DNA from: Temnothorax longispinosus
Lineage: Eukaryota; Arthropoda; Insecta; Hymenoptera; Formicidae
Length of the DNA: 64,000 nucleotides
Reading direction: 5' to 3'
Assembly (NCBI RefSeq): GCF_030848805.1
Contig: NC_092366.1
Coordinates: 16,744,620-16,808,619, forward strand
A program made the translations under genes and the position numbers. Below the pieces are notes generated by a model that had not been told where the DNA came from, searched no databases, and saw only the letters and a program-made list of their open reading frames with translations. This document shows positions 54,424 through 63,059 of the stretch, in pieces. Each line of letters starts with the position of its first letter. Position 1 is the first letter of the stretch.

Positions 54424-54601
54424 TAGCGAAACTCTTTCGCAATTATACATTATATTTTACTCCTCTTTCCGCGTCCCTATCCCTCTGCCAGGAAACCCCC
54501 AAGTTTTTCATTCACTTACGTGGCTCGTCGACGTCGCCGAGCAGAACTTCCGCTACGACGAACCGGGCCAGCAAGCTCATCAGCAAAAGCATCCTCTCCA
54601 T
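24940..54601 (-). CDS. Sidestep-family cell-surface protein (5 Ig + FN3 + TM), nine coding exons
   Basis: Joined minus-strand exons: 54601-54520, 34549-34205, 32666-32355, 32007-31856, 31754-31610, 31389-31096, 30724-30332, 29577-29260, 25499-24940. Every junction has GT and AG and matching phase, giving 2601 nt and 866 residues with no internal stop. Order: signal peptide (about 1-17), Ig1 (28-143), Ig2 (143-247), Ig3 (247-346), Ig4 (346-444), Ig5 (444-560), FN3 (575-681), transmembrane helix (about 693-717), cytoplasmic tail (718-866). Each Ig domain shows the Cys-Trp-Cys pattern. Several N-glycosylation sequons are present (NLT, NIT, NAT, NHT, NCT). Known of the family: Drosophila Sidestep proteins bind Beaten-path proteins in trans during axon guidance and synaptic partner choice. 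The length and 5 Ig + FN3 order fit that family better than nephrin or hemicentin. I cannot say which paralogue (side, side-II to side-VIII) this is. Non-coding 5' exons may exist upstream. Confidence 0.9.
26349..26376 (+). repeat. (TC)n microsatellite in intron 8
   Basis: Fourteen TC units, about 250 bp from the deleted mariner element. Confidence 0.95.
26626..27132 (-). mobile_element. Internally deleted mariner-family element with TIRs and TA target sites
   Basis: Ends are imperfect inverted repeats of about 30 bp: CGAGGGTCGGTCAAATATAT on the left matches the minus-strand CGAGAGGGTCAGTCAAGTAT on the right, each followed by AAACC(A/G)AACTTTT. Both ends abut TA (26624-26625 and 27133-27134). 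On the minus strand a relic of the transposase N-terminal HTH is readable (IIKFLTKENVK, then EILERLRAQFSNET), followed after a large deletion by the mariner C-terminus (GMKKLPIRWRKCLD, then QGNYVEK). The catalytic DDD core is missing and there are stops and frameshifts. A full mariner is about 1.3 kb; this copy is 507 bp and cannot make transposase. Confidence 0.8.
29260..29577 (-). CDS. Sidestep-family exon 8: fibronectin type III domain
   Basis: The acceptor ACAG precedes 29577 and the donor GTGAGT starts at 29259; both phase 1. It encodes about 105 residues with the FN3 features IVRCSEGFDGGLPLTNYELE, a GLEPGRNYRLHLYAVNAKG strand-turn-strand, and SDPVVLEPVTLKG. The GxDGGLP motif after a Cys is a family hallmark. 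Confidence 0.93.
30332..30724 (-). CDS. Sidestep-family exon 7: Ig domain 5 and linker to FN3
   Basis: The acceptor TTTTCAG precedes 30724 and the donor GTAAGC starts at 30331; both phase 1. The opening YAPICKDGSS is followed by Ig residues TISLVCGVQSKPPP, FHWTFNNSGE and DYGTVACWARNRIG. The tail contains NCTALQS, a conserved junction before the FN3 domain and a potential glycosylation site. Confidence 0.93.
31096..31389 (-). CDS. Sidestep-family exon 6: Ig domain 4
   Basis: The acceptor CTTTCAG precedes 31389 and the donor GTGAGT starts at 31095; both phase 1. Joined to exon 5 it reads LLVYYAPRVSIKLGSS, the linker typical between Ig domains of this family. The I-set pattern is clear: DVYFECDVQANP, LLWFKDG, then SSAGEYSCMAVNVEG. 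One N-glycosylation sequon (NAT) lies in the C-D region. Confidence 0.93.
31610..31754 (-). CDS. Sidestep-family exon 5: second half of Ig domain 3
   Basis: The phase-0 acceptor TTCGTAG precedes 31754 and gives FSDNPNITKSVLSYVPT. A nearer CAG at 31748 would break the frame, so the upstream acceptor was chosen. The exon continues with IEDDGKFLTCRVEN, a strong Sidestep signature carrying the second Ig3 Cys. It ends at donor GTAAGT (31609-31604) in phase 1. No start codon is needed because it is internal. Confidence 0.87.
31856..32007 (-). CDS. Sidestep-family exon 4: first half of Ig domain 3
   Basis: The acceptor CAG precedes 32007 (phase 1) and the donor GTGAG starts at 31855 (phase 0). It encodes 50 residues with the first Ig Cys (DIECETSGAKPG) and the core Trp (FSWYKG). 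A potential N-glycosylation site (NIT) is present. The domain is finished by the next exon, so Ig3 is the only Ig domain cut by an intron. Confidence 0.87.
32355..32666 (-). CDS. Sidestep-family exon 3: Ig domain 2
   Basis: Bounded by acceptor ACAG before 32666 and donor GTGAGT from 32354; both phase 1. It encodes an Ig domain with Cys in FLLCEVIGG, a GTPPPRVTWYLND strand carrying the core Trp, and the second Cys in RLICKATN. It opens with PPKKPVIY, the proline-rich linker usual between Ig1 and Ig2 of Sidestep proteins. Confidence 0.92.
32667..34204 (-). other. Intron 2 of the Sidestep-family gene
   Basis: A 1538-bp phase-1 intron between the Ig1 and Ig2 exons. Its half nearest exon 2 (33580-34140) is very AT-rich. 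I see no coding or RNA gene in it. Confidence 0.88.
34205..34549 (-). CDS. Sidestep-family exon 2: Ig domain 1
   Basis: The acceptor is TTTTCAG before 34549 and the donor is GTGAGT from 34204; both ends are phase 1. It encodes about 115 residues beginning PISDVSAVAGFKARIPCD. The V-type Ig signature is complete: Cys in ARIPCD, the Trp in VFWYKD, and the second Cys in the DGGIYRCRV motif (D-x-G-x-Y-x-C). In Beat-Side pairs the first Ig domain is the usual contact surface (family knowledge). Confidence 0.92.
37331..37458. mobile_element. Small inverted-repeat (MITE-like) element in intron 1
   Basis: A 128-bp unit whose ends are 17-bp inverted repeats with one mismatch: TGGGCGCGTTCAGCAGA at the left and, on the minus strand at the right, TGGCCGCGTTCAGCAGA. 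Partly matching sequence continues inward (GCTCAGTAG against CTGTTGAGTG). No clear target-site duplication is visible. It has no coding capacity. The assignment as a MITE rests only on the inverted ends. Confidence 0.45.
45321..45340 (+). repeat. (GA)n microsatellite in intron 1
   Basis: Ten GA units next to an AT-rich stretch. Confidence 0.95.
47470..47530 (+). repeat. CCAG/GGCT minisatellite with a perfect hairpin
   Basis: The 11-bp arms GGCCAGCTAGC (47470-47480) and GCTAGCTGGCC (47484-47494) pair perfectly around a 3-nt loop. Degenerate CCAGCCAG/CAGCAAGC units follow to 47530. Confidence 0.8.
47690..47862 (+). repeat. Long pyrimidine tract with (CT)n core
   Basis: About 170 bp with very few purines on the plus strand, including an uninterrupted (CT)n core of about 40 bp (47730-47770) and a second (CT)n of about 15 bp. 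It lies in intron 1, so the sense transcript is purine-rich here. Open frames across it are low-complexity artefacts. Confidence 0.92.
53099..53119 (+). repeat. (TA)n microsatellite in intron 1
   Basis: About ten TA units. Confidence 0.95.
54395..54423 (+). repeat. (GA)n microsatellite just inside intron 1
   Basis: About 14 GA units beginning some 95 bp downstream of the exon 1 donor in gene orientation. Further GA/TC tracts lie upstream of the start codon at 54860-54885 and 55140-55158. Confidence 0.95.
54520..54601 (-). CDS. Sidestep-family exon 1: start codon and signal peptide
   Basis: The ATG is at 54601 and a second in-frame ATG follows at 54592. The 27 full codons encode a short charged start, a leucine/methionine-rich hydrophobic core and then VVAEVLLGDVDEP, typical of a secretory signal peptide. 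The exon ends at an excellent donor (GTAAGT, 54519-54514) in phase 1. The leftover base joins exon 2 to give a Leu codon, and the reading frame continues directly into Ig1. Choosing 54601 rather than 54592 changes only three residues. Confidence 0.82.
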
Positions 54602-57300
54602 TGTAAGCGGAATGAATCCTTGCCTCCACCTCTTCCTCCTCCTCCTCCACCCCCTCGTGCAGGTACACCGTTCTCCTTCTTAAATCCCGTGCTTAAGTGG
54701 GAGCCGACGCGGCTGATAACTTTCAATGAAGACGAGAGCGATCCCCCGGTGATCCGTCAGGTCATCCGGAATCTCGGTTCTAACGGGCGCATCTCGTCAT
54801 AAGACGCGGCAGACGACGGAGGAGATCCGTCGCATCGATCCTGACCCCCTGGTCGGCGAAAGAGAGAGAGAGAGAAAGAGAGCCGGTCCTCCGGCGTCCG
54901 ATTTTTACCGGCGACGACCCCCGATAAAACGTCCGATGTACACTTTTAACGGTAACGAGCGGGGGCGACGGCGGGGCGGTCGCGACCTGCGCTTTGAGAG
55001 GAGGCTTAAGTGCAGTTGACGGAGCACGCGAGGCACTTCGCCGGCAGATTCCCGACATAAAACTGCGGGATTATAAGTAAGTCGCCGTAACTTCTTAAGG
55101 GCTCCGCGCGCGATTACGCGCGTTATTTATGTACGCAAACTCTCTCTCTCTCTCTCCCTCGAACGTCGTCTAACGGGGTTACTCGATCGGGTAATAGTAC
55201 ATCCTTGCACAGTCTATTGGCGTTCATTTCATACACCACTAAGTCTCACACGCGCGCACGCGAAACCACCCATCCCACGTCTCTTCTCCGTCATCGCTCG
55301 GCGGATATAATGACGTAATGATGTTTTCGAGAAACGTGGGACGGAAAAATCGATATCCAAGCTTATAGATGACTCCCGCGGTTCGTCGTGGTCGCGCGAT
55401 CACGGGTCGAGCGTTAACGCGGGCGTTTTAGTTAGCACGCCGCCGTACGCCACGCACGAAAAACATTTTCACGTTGTTCGCACCTTGGTATATCGGGATT
55501 ACCGCCCACCCTCGTCCTCGTGCATCCTTCGTCCTCCGCAGAATTCACGCCACGCCGCTCTTAATAATTACAGCGCGAAGGTATGAGCGATTAGGCGGCG
55601 AACGCCGAAGCGTTGGCATCTCCCATTACGTCGGATCGATCGGCAGACTTCAATCGATCCGACGCGTGATTTCAGGTACAAGTGCGGAAATTTATCGATC
55701 ACCTGGGGAGAGTCGTCTGTGGGGCTCACATATACGTATTATCTGTTCTGTCGCGAAAATATTCTCTCATTCTCTTCTCGAGGGAGAAGGAATTCCTGTC
55801 CCCGGCCGCGTAATTCCGCTGATGCCAGATCGCGATACTTAGGGTCAGCGGCCGACGACGGTGGCGAGAACTCGTGCCGAGTTCCCTCTGGGACACGTCT
55901 GTAGAGCCACCGCCGCGTGAGGGTGGTCCCGTCTCTCACCCGCTGTCGTGGGAAGCCACTTTCACCTGTCGCGCATGGATCCCGCTTCCGATCCCGACGA
56001 TCGACATCCGGATCACGCGCGGGGGCGATCAGCGATCTCGGAGATAATCCAATCGGCGAGGTTCCCCAAACCTCGGAGGTGGTCCTCTCAGAGGGAAACG
56101 CGGAACCCCCTGCTCAAGGTGGAAGGCGCGCTCACTGCTGCGTTGCGGCAGGCCTACTGACGGTGCCGTCGTAGCTTTCGGCTCGGCTCGGCGCGACTCG
56201 TGCGGCTCCGTCACCCTCCGGTGCGGCGGCGGCCGCTTAAAGCGCCCGCCGATCACTTTTCATCCCCTTTCGCGCCCGCGCCCGCGCCCGGCATCGTCCT
56301 ACTCCACTGCGCCGCATCCCTCCTTTCGGACTGCCCGGTGCACTTCGCGAATCGGGGGTGAACGTTAGAAAACGACTGCTGTCTCGCGAAAAAACGCTGA
56401 GACCGCGGGAACGATACGGAACAAAGGGGAACGCGGGTCGTTTGTGTTTAGCTTGTAGCTCGGGAACGTGAGAAATAAAGGTTAATGACTCGAGGAAGTA
56501 ATCCGCGCCGGCCAACGACGAGCGAAGAAAGTCTTGAAGTGCTACGGATAGAATTACGAAAGTATATGGAAATTTAGAAGGATTTTACCCGTATAGACTC
56601 AAGTCCCGGCCTAATGTCACGAATAAATTAAGGAATTATTATTACTCCCCCATTTCGAGTAGAATTTTATGTTTTTAAAATTAGTTGGCTGATGAAAGCA
56701 CAGTGTGCAGAAACGTACCAACATTGTATTTAAGATATTCCAACATTGTATGATGTTAAGATATTAATTTTGAATTATATTATTCGTTATTGCTCGTCAG
56801 TGGCCGTATTTACTCTTGATTTTTGTTATATACACACGAGCGTGTTATTTAGAATTTAATAATCTTTGTTTTTAAAGGGATACATATGTAACTTTAACTT
56901 TCCTTCTTTAATATCCAAGACTCGATATCGCCTTTCGAAGCGTTGCATAATTATTTCCTGAATGCGAGAACGAGCAATTCTTTGCCATGTGGTGTTAAAA
57001 GGGGGTTTATGTCAAATACACGTGGGCACAGATGGATATTACGTGCAATACAAAGCATTTTGTAACTCTCTGCGTTTCACGCAAAATGACAACTGCTGCG
57101 CGACCTAGGACCGTCAAAATGCCGCGGTTTGCTGCGTCCTGTGCGTCTGACCGACCACGTCCACGACTACTTCGCGCCTCTCCCTTTCTCTCTCGATCGA
57201 CTAAAACTATACTTGCGTGTTATGCGAACTTCAGAGAGAAAATATTGGAAGAAAGTATTATTTAAACAGAGGAACAAATTGTTTTAGAAATAAGAAGGCC
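54602..57300. other. GC-rich 5' flank of the Sidestep-family gene
   Basis: CpG-rich DNA upstream of the start codon, with GA/TC tracts and one perfect inverted repeat. The promoter and 5' UTR should lie here or beyond. I see no convincing TATA or initiator pair, so no transcription start is given. Open frames here, for example 55474-55842, are GC-rich shadows. Confidence 0.5.
55629..55664. repeat. 12-bp perfect inverted repeat upstream of the Sidestep-family gene
   Basis: CGTCGGATCGAT (55629-55640) and ATCGATCCGACG (55653-55664) are exact reverse complements with a 12-nt spacer. It lies about 1 kb upstream of the start codon. Confidence 0.85.
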
Positions 57301-60300
57301 ACTAAATCTAATTCTATAATATAAAGTGTTATACTTTTTGACATTATCTACAATAGACGTACGTCATTTCAGACTCGATCGACAATAATTCTGAACTTCT
57401 ACTTATATTGACCGAGAGAAAATTGAATTGATATAAATATTGGATAAAAAAGCGAAAAATATAAAGAAATGGAATATCGTGTAGAATATATATCTATAAC
57501 ATTATTCATATTGTTGAACATAATAAATAGCGAACGAATGCGTTCGTTTAAATGATTATTAAAAAACAAGAACAATAAGATAGCAATTAATTAACATAAA
57601 AAATATATACGTTTTATATAAATAAAATTCAACAATCAGAATATGTGGCCGCGAATTCCTTTTTTTTTATTATTACATTCCTACCAATTAATCCCTCATA
57701 TCCACGCGTATACGCTGCACGCAGTTTTTTTTTGCGTGTATTTTGCGTTGCAGTGCAATAAAAAAAATTCAAGAAAAATGACAACTGTCAATGCATAAAA
57801 GCGCGAGTATTAAAAACTAAAAATTGAATTACAGAACAAGCCGGATTTAATTCGTGCACCCCGCGGGCAGTGAAAGTGATTTACGTGTACGTCGGCTAAC
57901 CGAAAAAAATTACACATGTGTACACGCGTGAAGCGCATGCATTGCATTGGGCACGGACATTTGAAATTCGAGAACATAACTGGAAAAACGTAAAACGTTA
58001 ACTCTTTGTCAGCTGTCTCTTTTATCTTTATTTAAAAATTTTATAAAATTTGTATCGAAACAATCCTAAAATGGCTCAATTCCGAAATTGCCTCTCCCCC
58101 GCGCCGTGTCAATAAAATTTCCCCTCCAAAAATATCTTCTTTTGAGCAGAGCGAGCTTGCAATTGTGCAATAACGCTTAACCTTATGTTTATACACGCAA
58201 CACGCAACTTGTATTGAGTAGTCATGCCAGCTATCCACGTTTGCCATAATTATTAGTATTCGCTAATAGCGCAGGTGCGCAAAGTGTACTCACATTAAGG
58301 TGTACTCAGGACGAAAGTTTATTGCTTCCGCAACAAGTTTCTAGAACGCCATTGTAGAACGATGATTCGCTCGAGATATTACACTTGCCAAAATGAGAAT
58401 AGTCCGAAATACCCGAATATTATCTCAGTACTACAGCGAAATATTGCTATTTATCTCATGTATACAATATAATATGCTTATATGTGCACGATTGAAGATA
58501 AATAGCTTATTTATAGTTATTTCTGGGTTTCACTAAACCAGCAATGAATATTTAGTGGAAGAAGAAATGTAAACGTTACATTAGCATTTAAAATTTATAA
58601 GACTAGATCTGTAACACTGATAGCCATATTAAAATATTACTGTACATATCTCCGTAATTAACACAAAGAGAGTGCATGCTATTTATAAAATTTTTAGCAT
58701 CTATAATTAATTAGCAAAGGTATGGCAATATCTCAGATTAATCTAGTATTAACCAATTTTAGGTATATTCTAATAAACGCACGTAGGACTGAAAGCGAGG
58801 CTGATAACCTAGTTAGATAAGCAGCAAGAAGAAAATAAATCTTTGATAAGGATATTTTTGTAAGCGCCAGGTCTTTTTCGTTAATAAAAGAATTGAGAGA
58901 AAGAATAAATCTCTATTAATAAGAAAACCTTTCTATTTTGTCGTAGACTTTTATTAAGTAATTATTTATTGTTACCTTTTGGAATATAATTCCTTTGTTA
59001 GAAGTTATATAAAATCAAAATAATTGGTAGTGGAATCGAGACCTCTTCACACCGTGGACTTTCCAATAGGTGTATTTTGCGGTGATATAATAGTACGCAT
59101 CGTTAATTCCCTTTTAGCAGCAACGAAATTTAATTATTAATTTTTATCCGAAAAATGACGTAATAGTCGCTACAAAATTGCGCTCTCAGATCGCTATCGT
59201 TAAGATTCTAAATTCGGTTACTATGCATAGTATGCATATTTGCTCTTGTAAAACTTTAAAGTCGGACTTTATCAACCATTATCTTTATCTTACATAAAAC
59301 AGGTGCGATACGGTGAAAAAATACACTATTTGAAATTATTTTGGCGCAACTTATGCGAAATATCCAACATTGTTTTTACCGCAGTGTTGAAAGAAAACAT
59401 TTCCGTGTTTTCTTCTATTATCTTTATCACTGCAAAATCAATATTAACATTGAATGTAGATGTTAAAAACAATATCAAACATTGACATTCTTTAAGCAAC
59501 AGATATCAAGAAGCACGGTACGCACAACGAGATATGATAATATAGATAATATATCTCCTTATCTTAAAATATTTCGTTGACATGGAAAAGTGTTTAGTAA
59601 ATGTTTGTAAACACATTAACAGTTTACTCGTCTCAAGAACTAATATAACAGCACAATGTCAAAATAAAGAATATATTGTTTTTTTTAAATTATATTAATT
59701 AATTAAAACTTCGCTCTAATAATTACACTTTTATTGTTAAGAAGTAATTGCTGTGTATTGTAAGTAAATAAATTTGTATTTATTGTTTATTATTATAAAC
59801 GATATAAAAAATTATTAAGATATAGAAAATATCATATTTTAAATATAATCTCAGATTGTGTATATGATCAATATATAATTAGTGTGTGCACATATATACA
59901 TACACATATTTTTATAATAAGCAACAATCGATGTACTTTTATATTATAAGAAACTACGCTCCAGAAACTTTTTCTATTTTCGCGTTTATGTGTGTATATA
60001 TATGTGGATGTGCAATCTTCATTTTAGAAATTGTAATCCAAGTTTAACTTCTTATATAATAGCAGAAACTGTGTATAGAATGTTTTCAGTTCTCAGTATT
60101 TTAAAATGTTTTATCTTTTATCATAATTTATACTTTATAATCATTTAAAATCGGTTCTTCTCTTATAAAATTAATTTCAACATTTATAGTAAATATAAAA
60201 ATTAAGCGGTAATAAGAGTACTAGTGTTATATATGATAAGAAAAAAATTTAACATAATTAGGAAAAAATTTCATACGTTAGTTATTTTATCAAATATTGT

Positions 60301-61265
60301 AAGATATTCAATGGTAGGTTAAATTTAAAAAATATTACGCAATTTATATAATATTATTTATTTCATATATTTTTTGATTAATATTATAATTTTTATACGT
60401 TTGTACACACCCGCCATGCACGTAAACTCAAATGTGTCAGAATAGCATCGTCTATATTTACAGTATCATGTGTTATTTCTAAATAAAAAAATTTCGCATA
60501 ATTGCGAATATGATATTATTTTTGACGCGTGATATGATAGAGAGGAGAATATTATTGAAATAAATGTCAACATATATTCAAACTGAAACGTTGAATTGTC
60601 GATAATAATATGATTCTTTTCAATTGTTCTTAACATTATTACCGATATTATGTAGCGTATTATGCTGGGTTGCTTAATTAATTATCTAACACGTAATATC
60701 GTCACGTATTCTGTAATCTGATATTGTAGCAAAAAACAGACAAGAGCTCAATAAAGATTATAATAATCAAGTGTACATATACCATTATCTGTTTATTTGA
60801 TTACGCAATTGGAGCATTATTACGACTAAGTGATATCATGTCAATGACACGAAAAAATGCTGTTGAAATAATGTACTCTTACATGATTTTGCTAATGTTC
60901 TTACAAGTCATTCTTAATATTACTGTATAGTATTGTATACATGGCAAATTTATCCAGATGATTTAAAAAACTCGACTCTTTATTCACCGTGAGCCTTGTT
61001 TGTCGCGATTTGCGACGCTAAATTATCTGAATATGATTTATGAGTTCTAGCATTACAAAAAGTTCTCGATTACACGTTTCAATTTTTGTTTTATTAAACG
61101 TTATCTTAATGACTAAATATACATTGTAAACATGTACAGCAAATGTTACGTAATGGGACACGATACGTCCATACATCATTTTGCATTGCTTAATTTACTA
61201 ATAAGTATACATATATATATATAAAGCACAATACATACAAATCACATGACGTTGTAATTATCCTG
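57301..61265. other. AT-rich intergenic DNA
   Basis: A sharp change to A/T-dominated sequence, with few CpG steps and short open frames only. No gene is supported apart from repeat copy 1 at 60488-60641. It borders the P450 pseudogene. Confidence 0.6.
60488..60641 (+). repeat. 150-bp dispersed direct repeat, copy 1
   Basis: It begins ATTTCGCATAATTGCGAATA and runs to TTCTTAACATTATTA. It matches 62250-62399 at roughly 95% by eye, with small differences (CGCAT/CACAT, TATATT/TATT, GTTGAA/GTCGAA). In this copy the sequence continues past the final TA into ACCGATATTATG. Confidence 0.85.
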
Positions 61266-61435
61266 TTAGGCGAGTTTGGTCAATTTTACATATATACCGT
61301 GAGTTGTTTGCAACATCAAAGAGCTCAGCGGGGCATGGACAATTGGAATCTGGGTTTTCTCGCAAACGTCTATTTTATAATTCATTAGCACTTTAATTAG
61401 ACCAATCTTGGTCTGATTAATGGCGAATCTTGCCC
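61266..61435 (-). pseudogene. P450 fragment, C-terminal exon
   Basis: The acceptor TTTTTTTAG precedes 61435 in phase 1. It reads ARFAINQTKIGLIKVLMNYK and continues to a TAA ending at 61266, giving 55 residues after the split Gly codon. This matches the usual P450 C-terminal helix L and beta-sheet region in length. Confidence 0.86.
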
Positions 61436-61578
61436 CTAAAAAAATAACGCATGAAGTTTCAATTATTTCTCAAGTAAAGTGCTTATGTGTGCATGTGCGC
61501 GCGCGTGCATATGTGTAAAATATAAAATGAGCGTACGCTTATTTAAGAAAAAGTAAATATATTAGTTTCTTAAATTAC

Positions 61579-61830
61579 CGATGCAGTTTCTTGGACCATC
61601 TCCGAAAGGTAAATGATACATGGAATTCCTCTGGCCCATATTTTCCGCGCTAAATCGTTCGGGATCGAAAACTTCCGGATCTGGATAAATATTCGGATCA
61701 TTATGAATAGCAGAAATAGGTATAACCACTTCTAGTCCCTTTCGTAGATCGATTTTAGTCCCTTCAAAAGTGTAATTCCTTACAGGTTTCCTCGTGAGAA
61801 ACATTACTGGCGGATATTTCCTGAGAGTCT
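61579..61830 (-). pseudogene. P450 fragment, ExxR to haem-loop exon
   Basis: Clean acceptor (CTTGCAG) and donor (GTAATT from 61578), both phase 1. It starts ETLRKYPPVMFLTRKPVRNY and ends FGDGPRNCIG, just past the haem-ligand Cys. The reading frame is intact. Confidence 0.88.
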
Positions 61831-62051
61831 CTGCAAGGTAACACAAACACTTGACTTAACAGAAAGATATTTTCGAATACTAAATCGAGTTTATCGAAGC
61901 TTGAAAAATTATTTATTGGCGGAAATTATCGCCTTTCACTTGCGGGAGATCTTATCGAAAAGGAATGTGTAAATTTGCAAATGTTTGCAGATAAACTTGA
62001 CTCACTTAAATTTGAATTACTACAGAATTATTTTTTGAGGGATAAACAAAC

Positions 62052-62249
62052 CTTTAAAAACCATTTCTAAATAGCTCATCTTTTTGATGTTATCGTATGT
62101 TATTGCTCCGTTATTACTGTTAAGGACTTCCTTAATTTCCTCTCGAACTTTTTCTTGAACTGATTGATTTTTGCGCCAACTCATATATTGTATAGGACAT
62201 TGTAGAGGAAGATGTCTCGAAACCAGCCGCGAAAAATACGAACGATTGA
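62052..62249 (-). pseudogene. P450 fragment, I-helix exon
   Basis: It reads FVFFAAGFETSSSTMSYTI, then YELAQ. After a one-base frameshift it continues with NQSVQEKVREEIKEVL and MSYLEMV. The donor is at 62051-62050 in phase 1. No acceptor is visible upstream; the coding similarity stops where the repeat copy at 62250 begins. Confidence 0.8.
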
Positions 62250-62399
62250 AAATTTCACATAATTGCGAATATGATATTATTTCTGACGCGTGATATCATA
62301 GAGAGGAGAATATTATTGAAATAAATGTCAACATATTCAAACTGAAACGTCGAATTGTCGTAATAATATGATTCTTTTCAATTGTTCTTAACATCATTA
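62250..62399 (+). repeat. 150-bp dispersed direct repeat, copy 2
   Basis: It begins AATTTCACATAATTGCGAAT, immediately upstream (in gene orientation) of the truncated P450 exon. It ends at a TA (62398-62399), where the sequence switches to the presumed transposon end AGGTAAAAGTACCAATGA. Identity of the repeat itself is unknown. Confidence 0.85.
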
Positions 62400-63059
62400 A
62401 GGTAAAAGTACCAATGACGGGCCATGTCCCATTACTTGGCCATTGATGGATATTTTATTTTTTGTTAAGCTATATACATAAAGTAAGAAAAATATTTTTA
62501 CTGATTTATGTTATTTGGTTATTCAGTGTCTTATATAAAAAATTATGCCACTAAACATTTTGTTTAAAATATTTAAAAAATTGTTTGAATTATCGTAGTC
62601 AAATGCACCGTGAGTCTTCATAGATTCTTTAAGATATGGCTAAGGAAAGTGTGATTCTTGTTAAGATGATAATAATCATAATATTAGATATTTCTGCATA
62701 AATACAGTTTCTACACAATCTTAAGAATATTTATAATAAATAAAAAATGAAAAATTGCTCATTTAAATTGTTTTTTCAATAAAAATTTGCATGGCTATGA
62801 ATCGGTATGTGACAATCTTGCCTGCCCGAAAACTAGCCGGCTGTCCAGTTATCGGGCGAATCGTCATCTCAAGTGCTTACTTGTGTGTCCTAATATCTAG
62901 CCGCAACACGCGTTCGAGTTTTTGTGCTTTGTTTTTAAGTTTTCTGTACGAAATTTGTAAGTATATTTATTGTAAACATTACTTATTGTAATGATAGTGT
63001 ACTAAATTCTATATTTTTTCTGTTTTATGCATTTCTTTCGTTCATTTTTATTGACATGT

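Larger units (their letters stand above)
34550..54519 (-). other. Intron 1 of the Sidestep-family gene (about 20 kb)
   Basis: The interval between the signal-peptide exon and the Ig1 exon measures 19970 bp, with canonical GTAAGT and TTTTCAG ends. Contents I can point to: a small inverted-repeat element (37331-37458), GA/CT tracts (45321-45340, 47690-47862, 54395-54423), a CCAG-rich hairpin/minisatellite (47470-47530) and a TA run (53099-53119). Between them it alternates CpG-rich and AT-rich segments. Long first introns of neural adhesion genes often hold enhancers, but I cannot locate any here. A nested gene is not excluded; none of the open frames resembles a known protein. Confidence 0.75.
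61266..62249 (-). pseudogene. 5'-truncated cytochrome P450 (CYP6-like, CYP3 clan) pseudogene
   Basis: Three minus-strand exons cover only the C-terminal part, from the I-helix to the stop: about 62249-62052, 61830-61579 and 61435-61266. Motifs seen: AAGFETSSST (I-helix oxygen-binding AGxET), ETLRKYPPV (K-helix ExxR), FDPERFSAEN (PERF region), FGDGPRNCIG|ARFA (haem-binding FxxGxRxCxG with the Cys ligand). Introns join in phase 1. Two defects mark it as broken. About the first 300 residues are absent, the frame ending at the edge of a 150-bp repeat. An extra A in an A-run near 62171-62176 shifts the frame after YELAQ. The C-terminal half is otherwise intact, so loss is recent or the frameshift is a sequencing error. 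Insect CYP6 enzymes oxidise xenobiotics and endogenous lipids at the ER. Confidence 0.85.
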
